A stretch of 64,000 nucleotides of DNA, taken from positions 1 to 64,000 of the forward strand of contig JBBPZA010000114.1 in assembly GCA_038199375.1 (NCBI GenBank), given 5' to 3'. Position 1 is the first letter of the stretch, and each line of letters starts with the position of its first letter. Position numbers and translations under genes: made by a program. Under the pieces are notes generated by a model. The model saw only the letters and a list, made by a program, of their open reading frames with translations, was not told the origin of the DNA and did no database searches. This stretch comes from JBBPZA01 sp038199375 (lineage in GTDB: Bacteria; Actinomycetota; Thermoleophilia; Solirubrobacterales; Solirubrobacteraceae). Positions 7,741 to 14,913 of this stretch are shown here, in pieces.

Positions 7741-7986
7741 TCAAGCGATCTCGCGCTTGATCTCATCCGCGGAGAACAGCTCGCCGCGCGCGATCTCTGC
7801 TTTCGCCTCGCGCACGCCTTCTTCCTCCTCGGGCGTGCTCGGCTCGTCGTCGAGCGGCGCGCGGTCTAGCAGCTCATCGAGCGTGTCGGAGTGGCGGTGG
7901 TGTTGGGCTAGGTAGTTCAGCGTCTCGGCGGCTTCGGATTCCGAGAGCCGCTCGACCGTCTGGCGTAGCTTTTCCTTAGCGCTCAT
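7741..7986 (-). CDS. Solo antitoxin-like protein
   Basis: About 81 residues. The N-terminal half is helical (KLRQTVERLSESEAAETLNY). The C-terminus VREAKAEIARGELFSADEIK is the toxin-binding tail pattern of RelB/Phd-like antitoxins (A-x-x-E-I-x-x-G-E-x-x-S-x-D-E-I-K). I prefer ATG 7986 over the TTG at 7995 because a GGGAG sits just upstream of the ATG. No toxin gene follows on the same strand: the next 120 bases carry no plausible ORF. Either the toxin was lost or it lies elsewhere. Confidence 0.6.
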   Translation of the reverse strand: MSAKEKLRQTVERLSESEAAETLNYLAQHHRHSDTLDELLDRAPLDDEPSTPEEEEGVREAKAEIARGELFSADEIKREIA

Positions 7987-8041
7987 CGCTCCCAAAGGTA
8001 GCGCGCGCGGTCACGTCGACCGCAGAGGATGCTGCAAGCCC

Positions 8042-8767
8042 TTAAGGGGTCGATCGGCGCACGCGGCCTTCGCGGTAGCCCAGGAGCGCGCCCACCACGG
8101 CCATGACCACGAGCACGGCGAAGGCGACCAGCGCCTCGGGCGAGGTGAGGTCGTCCAGGCTGCCGCCGAGCGCGGTGTAGGCGAAGGCGCGCGGGGCGGC
8201 GCCGAGCGCGGTGGCGGCGGCGAAGGTCCGCAGCGGGATGCGGCTGAGCCCAGCCGCGTAGTTGACGAGGTTGTAGGGGACGCCCGGGGCGATGCGCGCG
8301 TAGAGGACGGCGAGGAAGCCCCGGGCCTCGATCCAGTCCTGCGTACGCTCGAGACGGGAGCCGGCGAGGCGCTCGAGCGAGCGAGCGCCCAGCCGCCGGG
8401 AAACGGTGAAGGCCGCGCTCGCGCCCAGCACGGCGGCCGTCAGGCTCACCGGGAAGCCGAGCGCCGTGCCGAACAGCAGCCCGCTCGCGCCGGCGAGCAG
8501 CGGCCCCGGGAAGAGCGCGACGGTGAGCGCCGCCGAGACGAGGACGAAGGCCAGCGGGGCCGTTATCCCGAAGGGCTCGATCCAGTCGCGCACCCGCTCG
8601 CTCGAGAGCCCGCCCGAGAGCGTGACCAGCGCGAAGAGCGAACCGATCGCCAGCGCCAGCGCGGCGAGCCGGACCCGCGCCCCCCGCGGCGAGAGTGCGA
8701 CCTCGGGAGCCGCCTGGGCGGGCGGGGCCCCGTCGGCGGCCCGGCGCGTTCGTCTGAAGGAGCTCAG
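8042..8767 (-). CDS. TVP38/TMEM64-like (SNARE-associated/VTT) membrane protein
   Basis: About 241 residues with membrane segments near the start (LAALALAIGSLFALVTL) and then APLAFVLVSAALTVALFPGP. It has the family core G-x-L-F-G-T-x-x-G, a middle block YARIAPGVPYNLVNYAAGL, and a C-terminal hydrophobic segment. DedA/TVP38 proteins move or scramble lipids or act in membrane homeostasis. No ATG, GTG or TTG occurs before the first membrane segment. The best candidate is a CTG (8767-8765) overlapping the TGA of the upstream ABC1 kinase as CTGA, implying translational coupling. Confidence 0.7.
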   Translation of the reverse strand: MSSFRRTRRAADGAPPAQAAPEVALSPRGARVRLAALALAIGSLFALVTLSGGLSSERVRDWIEPFGITAPLAFVLVSAALTVALFPGPLLAGASGLLFGTALGFPVSLTAAVLGASAAFTVSRRLGARSLERLAGSRLERTQDWIEARGFLAVLYARIAPGVPYNLVNYAAGLSRIPLRTFAAATALGAAPRAFAYTALGGSLDDLTSPEALVAFAVLVVMAVVGALLGYREGRVRRSTP

Positions 8768-10146
8768 GCCGCCGCGCGGGCGTAGAAGGCGCTCTCCTCC
8801 CGGCCCAGCTCGGTCGCCGGGGGGTCGTCGTAGAGCCACTCGCACATGATCCTGAACCAGTTGTTGCTCGCGCGAAGCTGGGAGAGCACGGCCATTGTCA
8901 GCATCTCGACGCGGCGGGCGAAGAGGTGCTCGCCGGGCAGGGTCTGGTGGCGCATCTGGTCGAAGTAGCTCGAGCGCGGGTCCGAGGTCTCGATCACGAT
9001 CTCGCTCGCGAGCTCGGGCGTGAGCGAGACCTCCTCGTCGGTCATGTACCACGCCGTGCCGTCGCGGAGCTGGGCGAGCAGCCGCTCGGCCGAGAAGCGG
9101 TCGGGGTCTGAGAGGAACCCGTGCTCCCTGAACGTCCGCATGACCTCATCCCCGTCGCCGTCGGCGACCGCGCGCAGGGTGTGCATCTCGAGCGTCACCG
9201 CCGCGGGATCCATGCGCTTGAACAGGCCGAAGTCCAGGAAGGCGACCCGGCCGTCTCCGAGCAGCAGGTAGTTGCCGGGGTGCGGGTCGCCCGAGAACTG
9301 ATGATGGCGGTAGAGGCAGCCGAAGAAGAAGCGGAAGATGATCTCGCCGATTCGGTCGCGCTCGGCCTGCTCACAGCGCTTTATCTCCTCGAACCCGACA
9401 CCTTCGACGAACTCCGAGACCAGCACGCGCTCGCGGGAGAGCGACGTCACGACTTCGGGGATGACGATGAACGGATGGCCGCGGAAGATGCGCGCCATCG
9501 CCCGCTGGTTCTGGGCCTCGAGCTCGTAGTCGAGCTCCTCGAGGATCCGCCCCCGGATCTCCTCGCCGATCGCCTTGACGTCGAGGCCCGGCGCAACCCG
9601 CTTCACCAGGCGCAGGATGATCCCGAGGTTCTGCATGTCGGCGCGCACGGCGGTGTTGACGCCGGGGTACTGGACCTTTACGGCGACCTCGCGGCCGTCG
9701 TGCAGCCGCGCGCGGTAGACCTGCCCGATCGAGGCGGCGGCGATCGGGTCCTCGTCGAACCGGGCGAAGACCTCCCCGAGCGGCTCGGAGAGCTCGTCCT
9801 CGATCACCCGCCGCATGTCTTCGAAGCGCACCTTCGGGGCGGCGTCGCGCAGCTGGGCGAGCTTGGCCTGGAACTCCTCGCGGTGCTCCTCGGGGACCAT
9901 GCCGACGTCGAGGAAGGACAGGACCTGGCCGAGCTTCATCGCCGCGCCCTTCATGGTCCCCAGCGCCGCGACGATCTGCTCGGCGGCCTCGACGTGCCGG
10001 CGCTCGAGCGCCCGGTCGCGCCCCTCGTCGGAACGCGTCAGGTTCGCCGCGCGGGTGCCGAATCGGCGCAGGGCCTGGCCGGCGGCGAGCGACCCGACCT
10101 TGGCGGTGCGGCGCGCGCGGGAGGTCGGAATGCGATCTTTGGCCAC
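8764..10146 (-). CDS. ABC1/AarF-family (UbiB-like) atypical kinase
   Basis: 460 residues. The KxGQ motif (KLGQ, residue 71) that replaces the glycine-rich loop is intact. A-A-S-I-G-Q-V-Y and EVAVKVQYPGV carry the Ala-rich loop and catalytic lysine, and SGDPHPGNYLLL and AFLDFGLF give the catalytic and metal-binding loops. Known members act in quinone or lipid metabolism at membranes; no isoprenoid gene is nearby to sharpen that. The following membrane-protein gene overlaps it by four bases. It is divergent from the desaturase across about 90 bases. Confidence 0.88.
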   Translation of the reverse strand: MAKDRIPTSRARRTAKVGSLAAGQALRRFGTRAANLTRSDEGRDRALERRHVEAAEQIVAALGTMKGAAMKLGQVLSFLDVGMVPEEHREEFQAKLAQLRDAAPKVRFEDMRRVIEDELSEPLGEVFARFDEDPIAAASIGQVYRARLHDGREVAVKVQYPGVNTAVRADMQNLGIILRLVKRVAPGLDVKAIGEEIRGRILEELDYELEAQNQRAMARIFRGHPFIVIPEVVTSLSRERVLVSEFVEGVGFEEIKRCEQAERDRIGEIIFRFFFGCLYRHHQFSGDPHPGNYLLLGDGRVAFLDFGLFKRMDPAAVTLEMHTLRAVADGDGDEVMRTFREHGFLSDPDRFSAERLLAQLRDGTAWYMTDEEVSLTPELASEIVIETSDPRSSYFDQMRHQTLPGEHLFARRVEMLTMAVLSQLRASNNWFRIMCEWLYDDPPATELGREESAFYARAAA

Positions 10147-10237
10147 CGGAGGATGGTACGAAGCAGCGGTTTCCGTGGCCCACGGCAGACTTGCCTAGAA
10201 TCTCTCCGGCACCAGGACGACTGAAACGGAGAACGGG

Positions 10238-11209
10238 ATGGGTGGGAGGCAGGAAGACGCGCGCGTGGTCGCGCCAGGGCCGGAGGACGTACTCGCGCCA
10301 GGGCCGGAGGACGTACAGCCGGTCGCCAACGAGACGCGCGATCGCGTCATCACCGGGACGGTGACGCTCCTGCCGTTCCTCGCGCTCGGCGCCGCCGGCT
10401 GGCTGGCGTGGGAGCGGATCCTGCACTGGTCCGACATCGTCGTCTTCGCCGTCTTCTACACGCTCACGGCGCTCGGAATCACCGTCGGCTTCCATCGCCA
10501 CCTGACCCACCGCGCCTTCAAGGCTCGCCGCGGCGTGCGCGCGGTGCTCGCGGCGCTGGGCTCGGCGGCCATCGAGGGCCCGGTGATTTCGTGGGTGGCC
10601 GACCACCGCAAGCACCACGCCTTCTCCGACCAGCACGGCGATCCCCACAGCCCCCACGTCGACCACGGCGTGGGTTGGCGCGGCGCGCTGCGCGGGCTCG
10701 TCCACGCGCATGTGGGCTGGCTGTTCATCCACACCCAGCGGGGCGCCAAGCTGCGCTACGCACGCGACCTCGTCGAGGATCCGCTGATCCGCACGATCGA
10801 CCGGACCTTCGTCCTGTGGGTGGCGCTCGGGCTCGCCGCCCCCTTCGCGCTCGGAGTGTCGATCGGCGGCTCGATCACGACCGGGTTAACGGGTCTCCTG
10901 TGGGGTGGGCTCGTGCGGGTCTTCTTCCTGCACCACGTCACCTACAGCATCAACTCGCTGTGTCACTTCTTCGGTCGGCGCCGCTTCTCGACCGGCGACG
11001 AGTCGCGCAACCTCGCGTGGCTCGCACTGCCCTCGATGGGCGAGGCGTGGCACAACAACCACCACGCCTTCCCGACCTCCGCCGCCCACGGGCTCCGGCC
11101 CTGGGAGATCGACCCATCGGCCCTGGTCATCCGCGGGCTCGAGGCGACCGGGCTGGCGTGGGACGTCGTACGCGTCGGCGCCGAGCGCCAGGAGCCCAAG
11201 CTGATTTAG
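10238..11209 (+). CDS. Membrane fatty-acid (acyl-CoA type) desaturase
   Basis: 323 residues. Three histidine boxes for the di-iron site are intact: HRHLTHR (about residue 88), HRKHH (about 125) and HNNHH (about 270). Hydrophobic segments lie between them (about 45-65, 66-85, 190-210, 212-230). This is the stearoyl-CoA desaturase type, which inserts a cis double bond and tunes membrane fluidity. The extra N-terminal 30 residues contain a duplicated APGPEDV motif and may not be needed. The gene is monocistronic and divergent from the ABC1 kinase. Confidence 0.88.
   Translation: MGGRQEDARVVAPGPEDVLAPGPEDVQPVANETRDRVITGTVTLLPFLALGAAGWLAWERILHWSDIVVFAVFYTLTALGITVGFHRHLTHRAFKARRGVRAVLAALGSAAIEGPVISWVADHRKHHAFSDQHGDPHSPHVDHGVGWRGALRGLVHAHVGWLFIHTQRGAKLRYARDLVEDPLIRTIDRTFVLWVALGLAAPFALGVSIGGSITTGLTGLLWGGLVRVFFLHHVTYSINSLCHFFGRRRFSTGDESRNLAWLALPSMGEAWHNNHHAFPTSAAHGLRPWEIDPSALVIRGLEATGLAWDVVRVGAERQEPKLI
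10269..10316 (+). repeat. Perfect 24-bp tandem duplication inside the desaturase N-terminus
   Basis: The unit at 10269-10292 is repeated exactly at 10293-10316 and keeps frame, adding eight residues (APGPEDV twice in the protein). It lies before the first membrane segment, in a region probably free to vary in length. Confidence 0.85.
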
Positions 11210-11264
11210 CTGTCACTCCGGAGGACGAGGACAGAAGCCGATGGATTGATAGAATCTTTCCATC

Positions 11265-12449
11265 ATGGGCTTGCCCGTCTACAAGACCCCTGAGCAAGAG
11301 CCTCTCGAAGCAGAGGTTCTCAATCTGATCTCAGAGCTGCGCGAGCAGCTCCGGTTTCGAGTGGCCGAGAAGCCACGGCGCTGGGCGGGGCATCTCCGCC
11401 GCATGGCATTTGCGCGCGCCGTCCAAGCGTCGAACAGCATCGAAGGCTACGACGCGAGCCTCGACGACGTAGTGGCCGCCATCGACGACGAGCCGACCCT
11501 CTCCGCCGACGACGAAACGCGGCAGGCCCTCGCGGGCTACCGCGATGCCATGACCTACGTGCTTCAGGTCGCCCGGGACCCAGGGACCGCCGTGGACGAG
11601 GGGCTTCTCAGGTCGCTTCATTTCATGATGCTCAAGCATCGCCTTGACAAGAATCCTGGTCGCTGGCGTCCGGGATTCATTTACGTCAAGCGCGAGCAGA
11701 CCGGCGACATCGTGTATGAGGGACCTGACTCTGAGCAGGTCCCAGAACTGGTTGCGGCAACGATCCAGGAACTCGAGACGAGCGACGCTCCCGTTCTCGT
11801 CCGCGCCGCGATGGCCCATCTCAATTTGGCGATGGTCCACCCATTCAGCGACGGCAACGGGCGAATGGCGCGATGCCTCCACACTCTGACTCTCGCTCGC
11901 GAGCAGATCGTCGCCCCCGTATTTTCGAGCATCGAGGAGTACCTCGGCCGAAACACGAGCGCCTACTACGAAGTCCTCGGGCAAGTTGGACAAGGCCAAT
12001 GGAACCCGCGTCGTGACGCACGGCCGTGGGTTCGCTTCTGCCTCACGGCTCACTACCACCAGGCGCGCACGCAGGTCCGGCGCATCCGAGAGACCGAACG
12101 GCTGTACAGCGCGTGCTATGAGCTCGCGCGGGGGCATGGGCTGTCGGAGAGATCGGCCGGGCCTCTCGCTGAGGCGGCGCTCGGCTTGCGGCTGCGCAAC
12201 GCGTCGTATCGGTCTGTCGTCGACGTTACCTACGGCGAGGAACTGAGCGACCTCACCGCCAGCCGCGACCTGCGCGCCATCGTTGACGCAGGCCTATTCG
12301 AGCCGATCGGCCAGAACAGGGGGCGTTACTACGTCGCGCGGCCAACGCTTCGCGGCGAATACGAGCGCATTCGCGCTGATCGCGCGCCACGGGGAACTGA
12401 CGATCCGTTCCAGCTCGCGCTGGGCCAGCTCCAACTCAGCATGACCTGA
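11265..12449 (+). CDS. Fic-domain protein (AMPylase family) with N-terminal inhibitory motif
   Basis: 394 residues. The Fic core HPFSDGNGRMAR (about residues 192-203) matches HPFx[D/E]GNGRxxR, with catalytic His and both Arg present. Near residues 57-63 the segment SNSIEGY fits the (S/T)xxxE(G/N) autoinhibitory helix that precedes the core in class II Fic proteins. The C-terminus (about 280-394) looks like a winged-helix region, common in this Fic subtype. These enzymes usually transfer AMP to protein hydroxyls and can de-AMPylate. It stands alone, with no separate antitoxin. Base composition is less GC-biased than the neighbours, suggesting acquisition. Confidence 0.85.
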   Translation: MGLPVYKTPEQEPLEAEVLNLISELREQLRFRVAEKPRRWAGHLRRMAFARAVQASNSIEGYDASLDDVVAAIDDEPTLSADDETRQALAGYRDAMTYVLQVARDPGTAVDEGLLRSLHFMMLKHRLDKNPGRWRPGFIYVKREQTGDIVYEGPDSEQVPELVAATIQELETSDAPVLVRAAMAHLNLAMVHPFSDGNGRMARCLHTLTLAREQIVAPVFSSIEEYLGRNTSAYYEVLGQVGQGQWNPRRDARPWVRFCLTAHYHQARTQVRRIRETERLYSACYELARGHGLSERSAGPLAEAALGLRLRNASYRSVVDVTYGEELSDLTASRDLRAIVDAGLFEPIGQNRGRYYVARPTLRGEYERIRADRAPRGTDDPFQLALGQLQLSMT

Positions 12450-12465
12450 CGGTGCTAGACGGAAT

Positions 12466-13200
12466 CTAGGAAGCGGATCGCGAAACTCGGGATCCGGGGA
12501 CGATGTCGTCACGCCCGTCGGGCCAGCGGATCCACGCCTTGTGGCCGCCGTCGTAGTCGGCGCCGAGGAGGACGAGCGTCGCCTCCTGGTCGCCGAAGAC
12601 CGTGCACGGCTCGTCGCCCTCGGGGTCGAGGCCGCGCCACGTCCGGATGAACGCGTTGCCCTCCCACTCGGCGCCGATCGTCGTCGGATCGGTATGGCCG
12701 GGGCGGACGTCGACCTCCTCGGGCAGCGCCATCAGCGTGTCCATGATGGAGGCGCGCAGGTCCTCGTAGGAGGTGGAGCCTGGTGCGCGCACGCCGCCGA
12801 CCGAGCCCTTGAACAGCGTGTCGCCGGTGTAGAGGTCGGAGCCGTTGACCAGGAAGTTGAGCATCCCGGCCGTGTGCCCCGGGGTATGGATCGCCTCGAT
12901 CTCGAGGCCGCCGATCGTGAGCTGCCCGCCGGGCTCGATCGTTCCCGTCGTGCCCATCACCTCCTCGCGCTCGGTGGCGTGGGCGAGCACCTCGACGTCA
13001 CCGAAGCGCTCGAGGACCTCGCCCAGCTGCGCGACGTGGTCGTGGTGGTGGTGGGTGAGCAGGACGTGGGAGAGCGTGAGGTCGTGCTCGGCGATCGCCT
13101 CGAGCAGCGGCGCGACGGGTCCGCCGGCGTCGATCAGGATCGCCACCCCGCTCGGCTCGTCGGCGACCAGGTAGGTGTTCGACAGCCACTGATCGGCCAT
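12466..13200 (-). CDS. MBL-fold (glyoxalase II-like) metallo-hydrolase
   Basis: About 244 residues. The zinc signature THHHHDH is complete, followed by H-T-P-G-H-T, G-D-T-L and a final R-P-G-H-T, the standard set of MBL ligands. The C-terminal 60 residues (VFGDQEATLVLLGADYDGGH onward) form a small extra domain, not recognised. I prefer ATG 13200 (MADQWLSNTYLV) to the upstream GTG at 13218. Substrate could be a glutathione or mycothiol thioester, or a phosphodiester; not decidable here. Confidence 0.82.
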   Translation of the reverse strand: MADQWLSNTYLVADEPSGVAILIDAGGPVAPLLEAIAEHDLTLSHVLLTHHHHDHVAQLGEVLERFGDVEVLAHATEREEVMGTTGTIEPGGQLTIGGLEIEAIHTPGHTAGMLNFLVNGSDLYTGDTLFKGSVGGVRAPGSTSYEDLRASIMDTLMALPEEVDVRPGHTDPTTIGAEWEGNAFIRTWRGLDPEGDEPCTVFGDQEATLVLLGADYDGGHKAWIRWPDGRDDIVPGSRVSRSAS

Positions 13201-13330
13201 GGAGCGCTCGCGGATCACGAGGACGATGCTACCCGGCGCGCGCTACGCTCCGCGGGGGTACAGGATCGAGCTCATCGAGCGCGGATAGCGTCGAGAGCTC
13301 GGGCTCCTGAGCGAGCGATAGGCTCCAGCC

Positions 13331-14902
13331 GTGAGCCGCACGGCCGTTGCCCCGAATCCCACGAGCGGGACGGAGCAGGAGGAGGAGCGGCGCACCGCGG
13401 TCATCGACCTCGGCTCGAACTCGTTTCGCCTGGTCGTCTATACCTCGGTCCCGGGCTCGTGGTGGCAGCGCACGGACGAGATCCACGAAGCGGTGCGCGT
13501 CGGCGCGGGCCTCGACGCCGTGGGCAGGCTGGGCGACGGGCCAATGGCGCGCGCGCTGCGGACCATCCGGCTCTATGCCCGCTTCTGCCGGGCGAGCGAG
13601 CTGGAGCCAGAGTGCGTTCATGCGGTCGCGACCAGCGCGATCCGCGACGCCGCCAACGGCGAGGAGTTCCTCGCGCGGGCGCGCGAGGAGAGCGGTCTCG
13701 ACATCCGCGTGCTCTCGCGCGACGAGGAGGCCCGCTACGGCTATCTGGCCGCGTGCAACTCGACCACGCTCGACGACGGCGCCGTCCTCGACCTGGGCGG
13801 CGGAAGCCTCCAGCTCGTCGACGTGCGCGCGCGCCAGGCGGTCCAGTCGGGCTCTTGGTCGCTGGGCGCGGTGCGGATGACCGAGCGCTTCCTCCCCGAG
13901 GAGAGGGCCTCCAAGAAGCAGCTGCGCGCGCTGCGCGACCACGTCGCGCGCGAGCTCGAGTCCGCGAACTGGCTCGGTCGGTCGGGTCCGCGGCTCGTCG
14001 GGCTGGGCGGCACGGTGCGCAACCTCGCAAGGGCCGCCCAAAAGCGGGCCGCCCTTCCGGTTCCCAGCGTGCAGGACTTCACGGTGACCCATGACGAGCT
14101 CGACGACCTCCTCGCCGAGCTGGCGAAGCTCCCCGCCTCAGAGCGCGGCGGCGTTCCGGGCGTCAAGGCGCAGCGCGGTGACCTCATCCTCGCCGGCGCG
14201 GCGGTCCTTCGAGGGGTGATGGAGGCCGGCGGCTTCGAGCGCCTCGAGGTGACCGAGGCGGGCCTGCGCGAGGGGATCTTCTTCGCCGAGCACCTCGCGC
14301 CCGCCGAGCCGCCGCTCTTCGAGGACGTCCGCGCCGACTCGGTATCGAACCTCGCGGCCCAGTACCGGGCTGACGTCGTGCACGCACGCCACGTCGCAGC
14401 GCTCGCACTGGGGATCTTCGACGCGCTCGCCGACGCCGGGCTTCATCCCGGCGACGCGCAGGAGCGCGACCTCCTGTGGGCCGCGGCGATGCTCCACGAC
14501 ATCGGGATGGCCGTCGACTACGACGACCACCACAAGCACTCGCGCTACCTGATCCTCAGCGCCGGCCTGCCGGGCTTCACGCCGCGCGAGACCGCAATCG
14601 TCGCCCAGATGGCCCGCTACCACCGCAAGGGGTCGCCGTCCTTCGACGACCTCGAGTCGCTCATGGAGAAGGGCGACCGGGCGATGCTCGATCGGGGCGC
14701 CGCCCTGCTGCGCATCGCCGAATCGCTCGAGCGAAGCCGCGACCAGATCGTCGAGCGGGCCGCGATCGAGGTCGACGACGACGGCTTGGTCTCGCTCCGG
14801 GCGATCTCCGCCCAGGACGCGAGCGTCGCCCGCTGGGTCGCCGAGCGCCACGTCGACCAGTTCGAGCGCGCGTTCGGTCGGCCGCTGCGAATCGTGGCCT
14901 GA
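13331..14902 (+). CDS. Ppx/GppA-family phosphatase with C-terminal HD-type domain
   Basis: 523 residues from GTG. IDLGSNSFRL (about residues 25-34) is the phosphate-1 motif of the ASKHA fold, VLDLGGGSLQLV the second, and RLVGLGGTVRNLA is also conserved. The C-terminal 200 residues contain AAMLHDIGM and a second His cluster (DDHHKHSRYLI), i.e. the HD-like helical domain seen in E. coli Ppx. Expected reaction: hydrolysis of polyphosphate and/or pppGpp. Exopolyphosphatase versus guanosine pentaphosphatase cannot be separated by sequence reading. It is convergent with the GGDEF/HD-GYP gene. Confidence 0.85.
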   Translation: MSRTAVAPNPTSGTEQEEERRTAVIDLGSNSFRLVVYTSVPGSWWQRTDEIHEAVRVGAGLDAVGRLGDGPMARALRTIRLYARFCRASELEPECVHAVATSAIRDAANGEEFLARAREESGLDIRVLSRDEEARYGYLAACNSTTLDDGAVLDLGGGSLQLVDVRARQAVQSGSWSLGAVRMTERFLPEERASKKQLRALRDHVARELESANWLGRSGPRLVGLGGTVRNLARAAQKRAALPVPSVQDFTVTHDELDDLLAELAKLPASERGGVPGVKAQRGDLILAGAAVLRGVMEAGGFERLEVTEAGLREGIFFAEHLAPAEPPLFEDVRADSVSNLAAQYRADVVHARHVAALALGIFDALADAGLHPGDAQERDLLWAAAMLHDIGMAVDYDDHHKHSRYLILSAGLPGFTPRETAIVAQMARYHRKGSPSFDDLESLMEKGDRAMLDRGAALLRIAESLERSRDQIVERAAIEVDDDGLVSLRAISAQDASVARWVAERHVDQFERAFGRPLRIVA

Positions 14903-14913
14903 GCGGAACGGCT

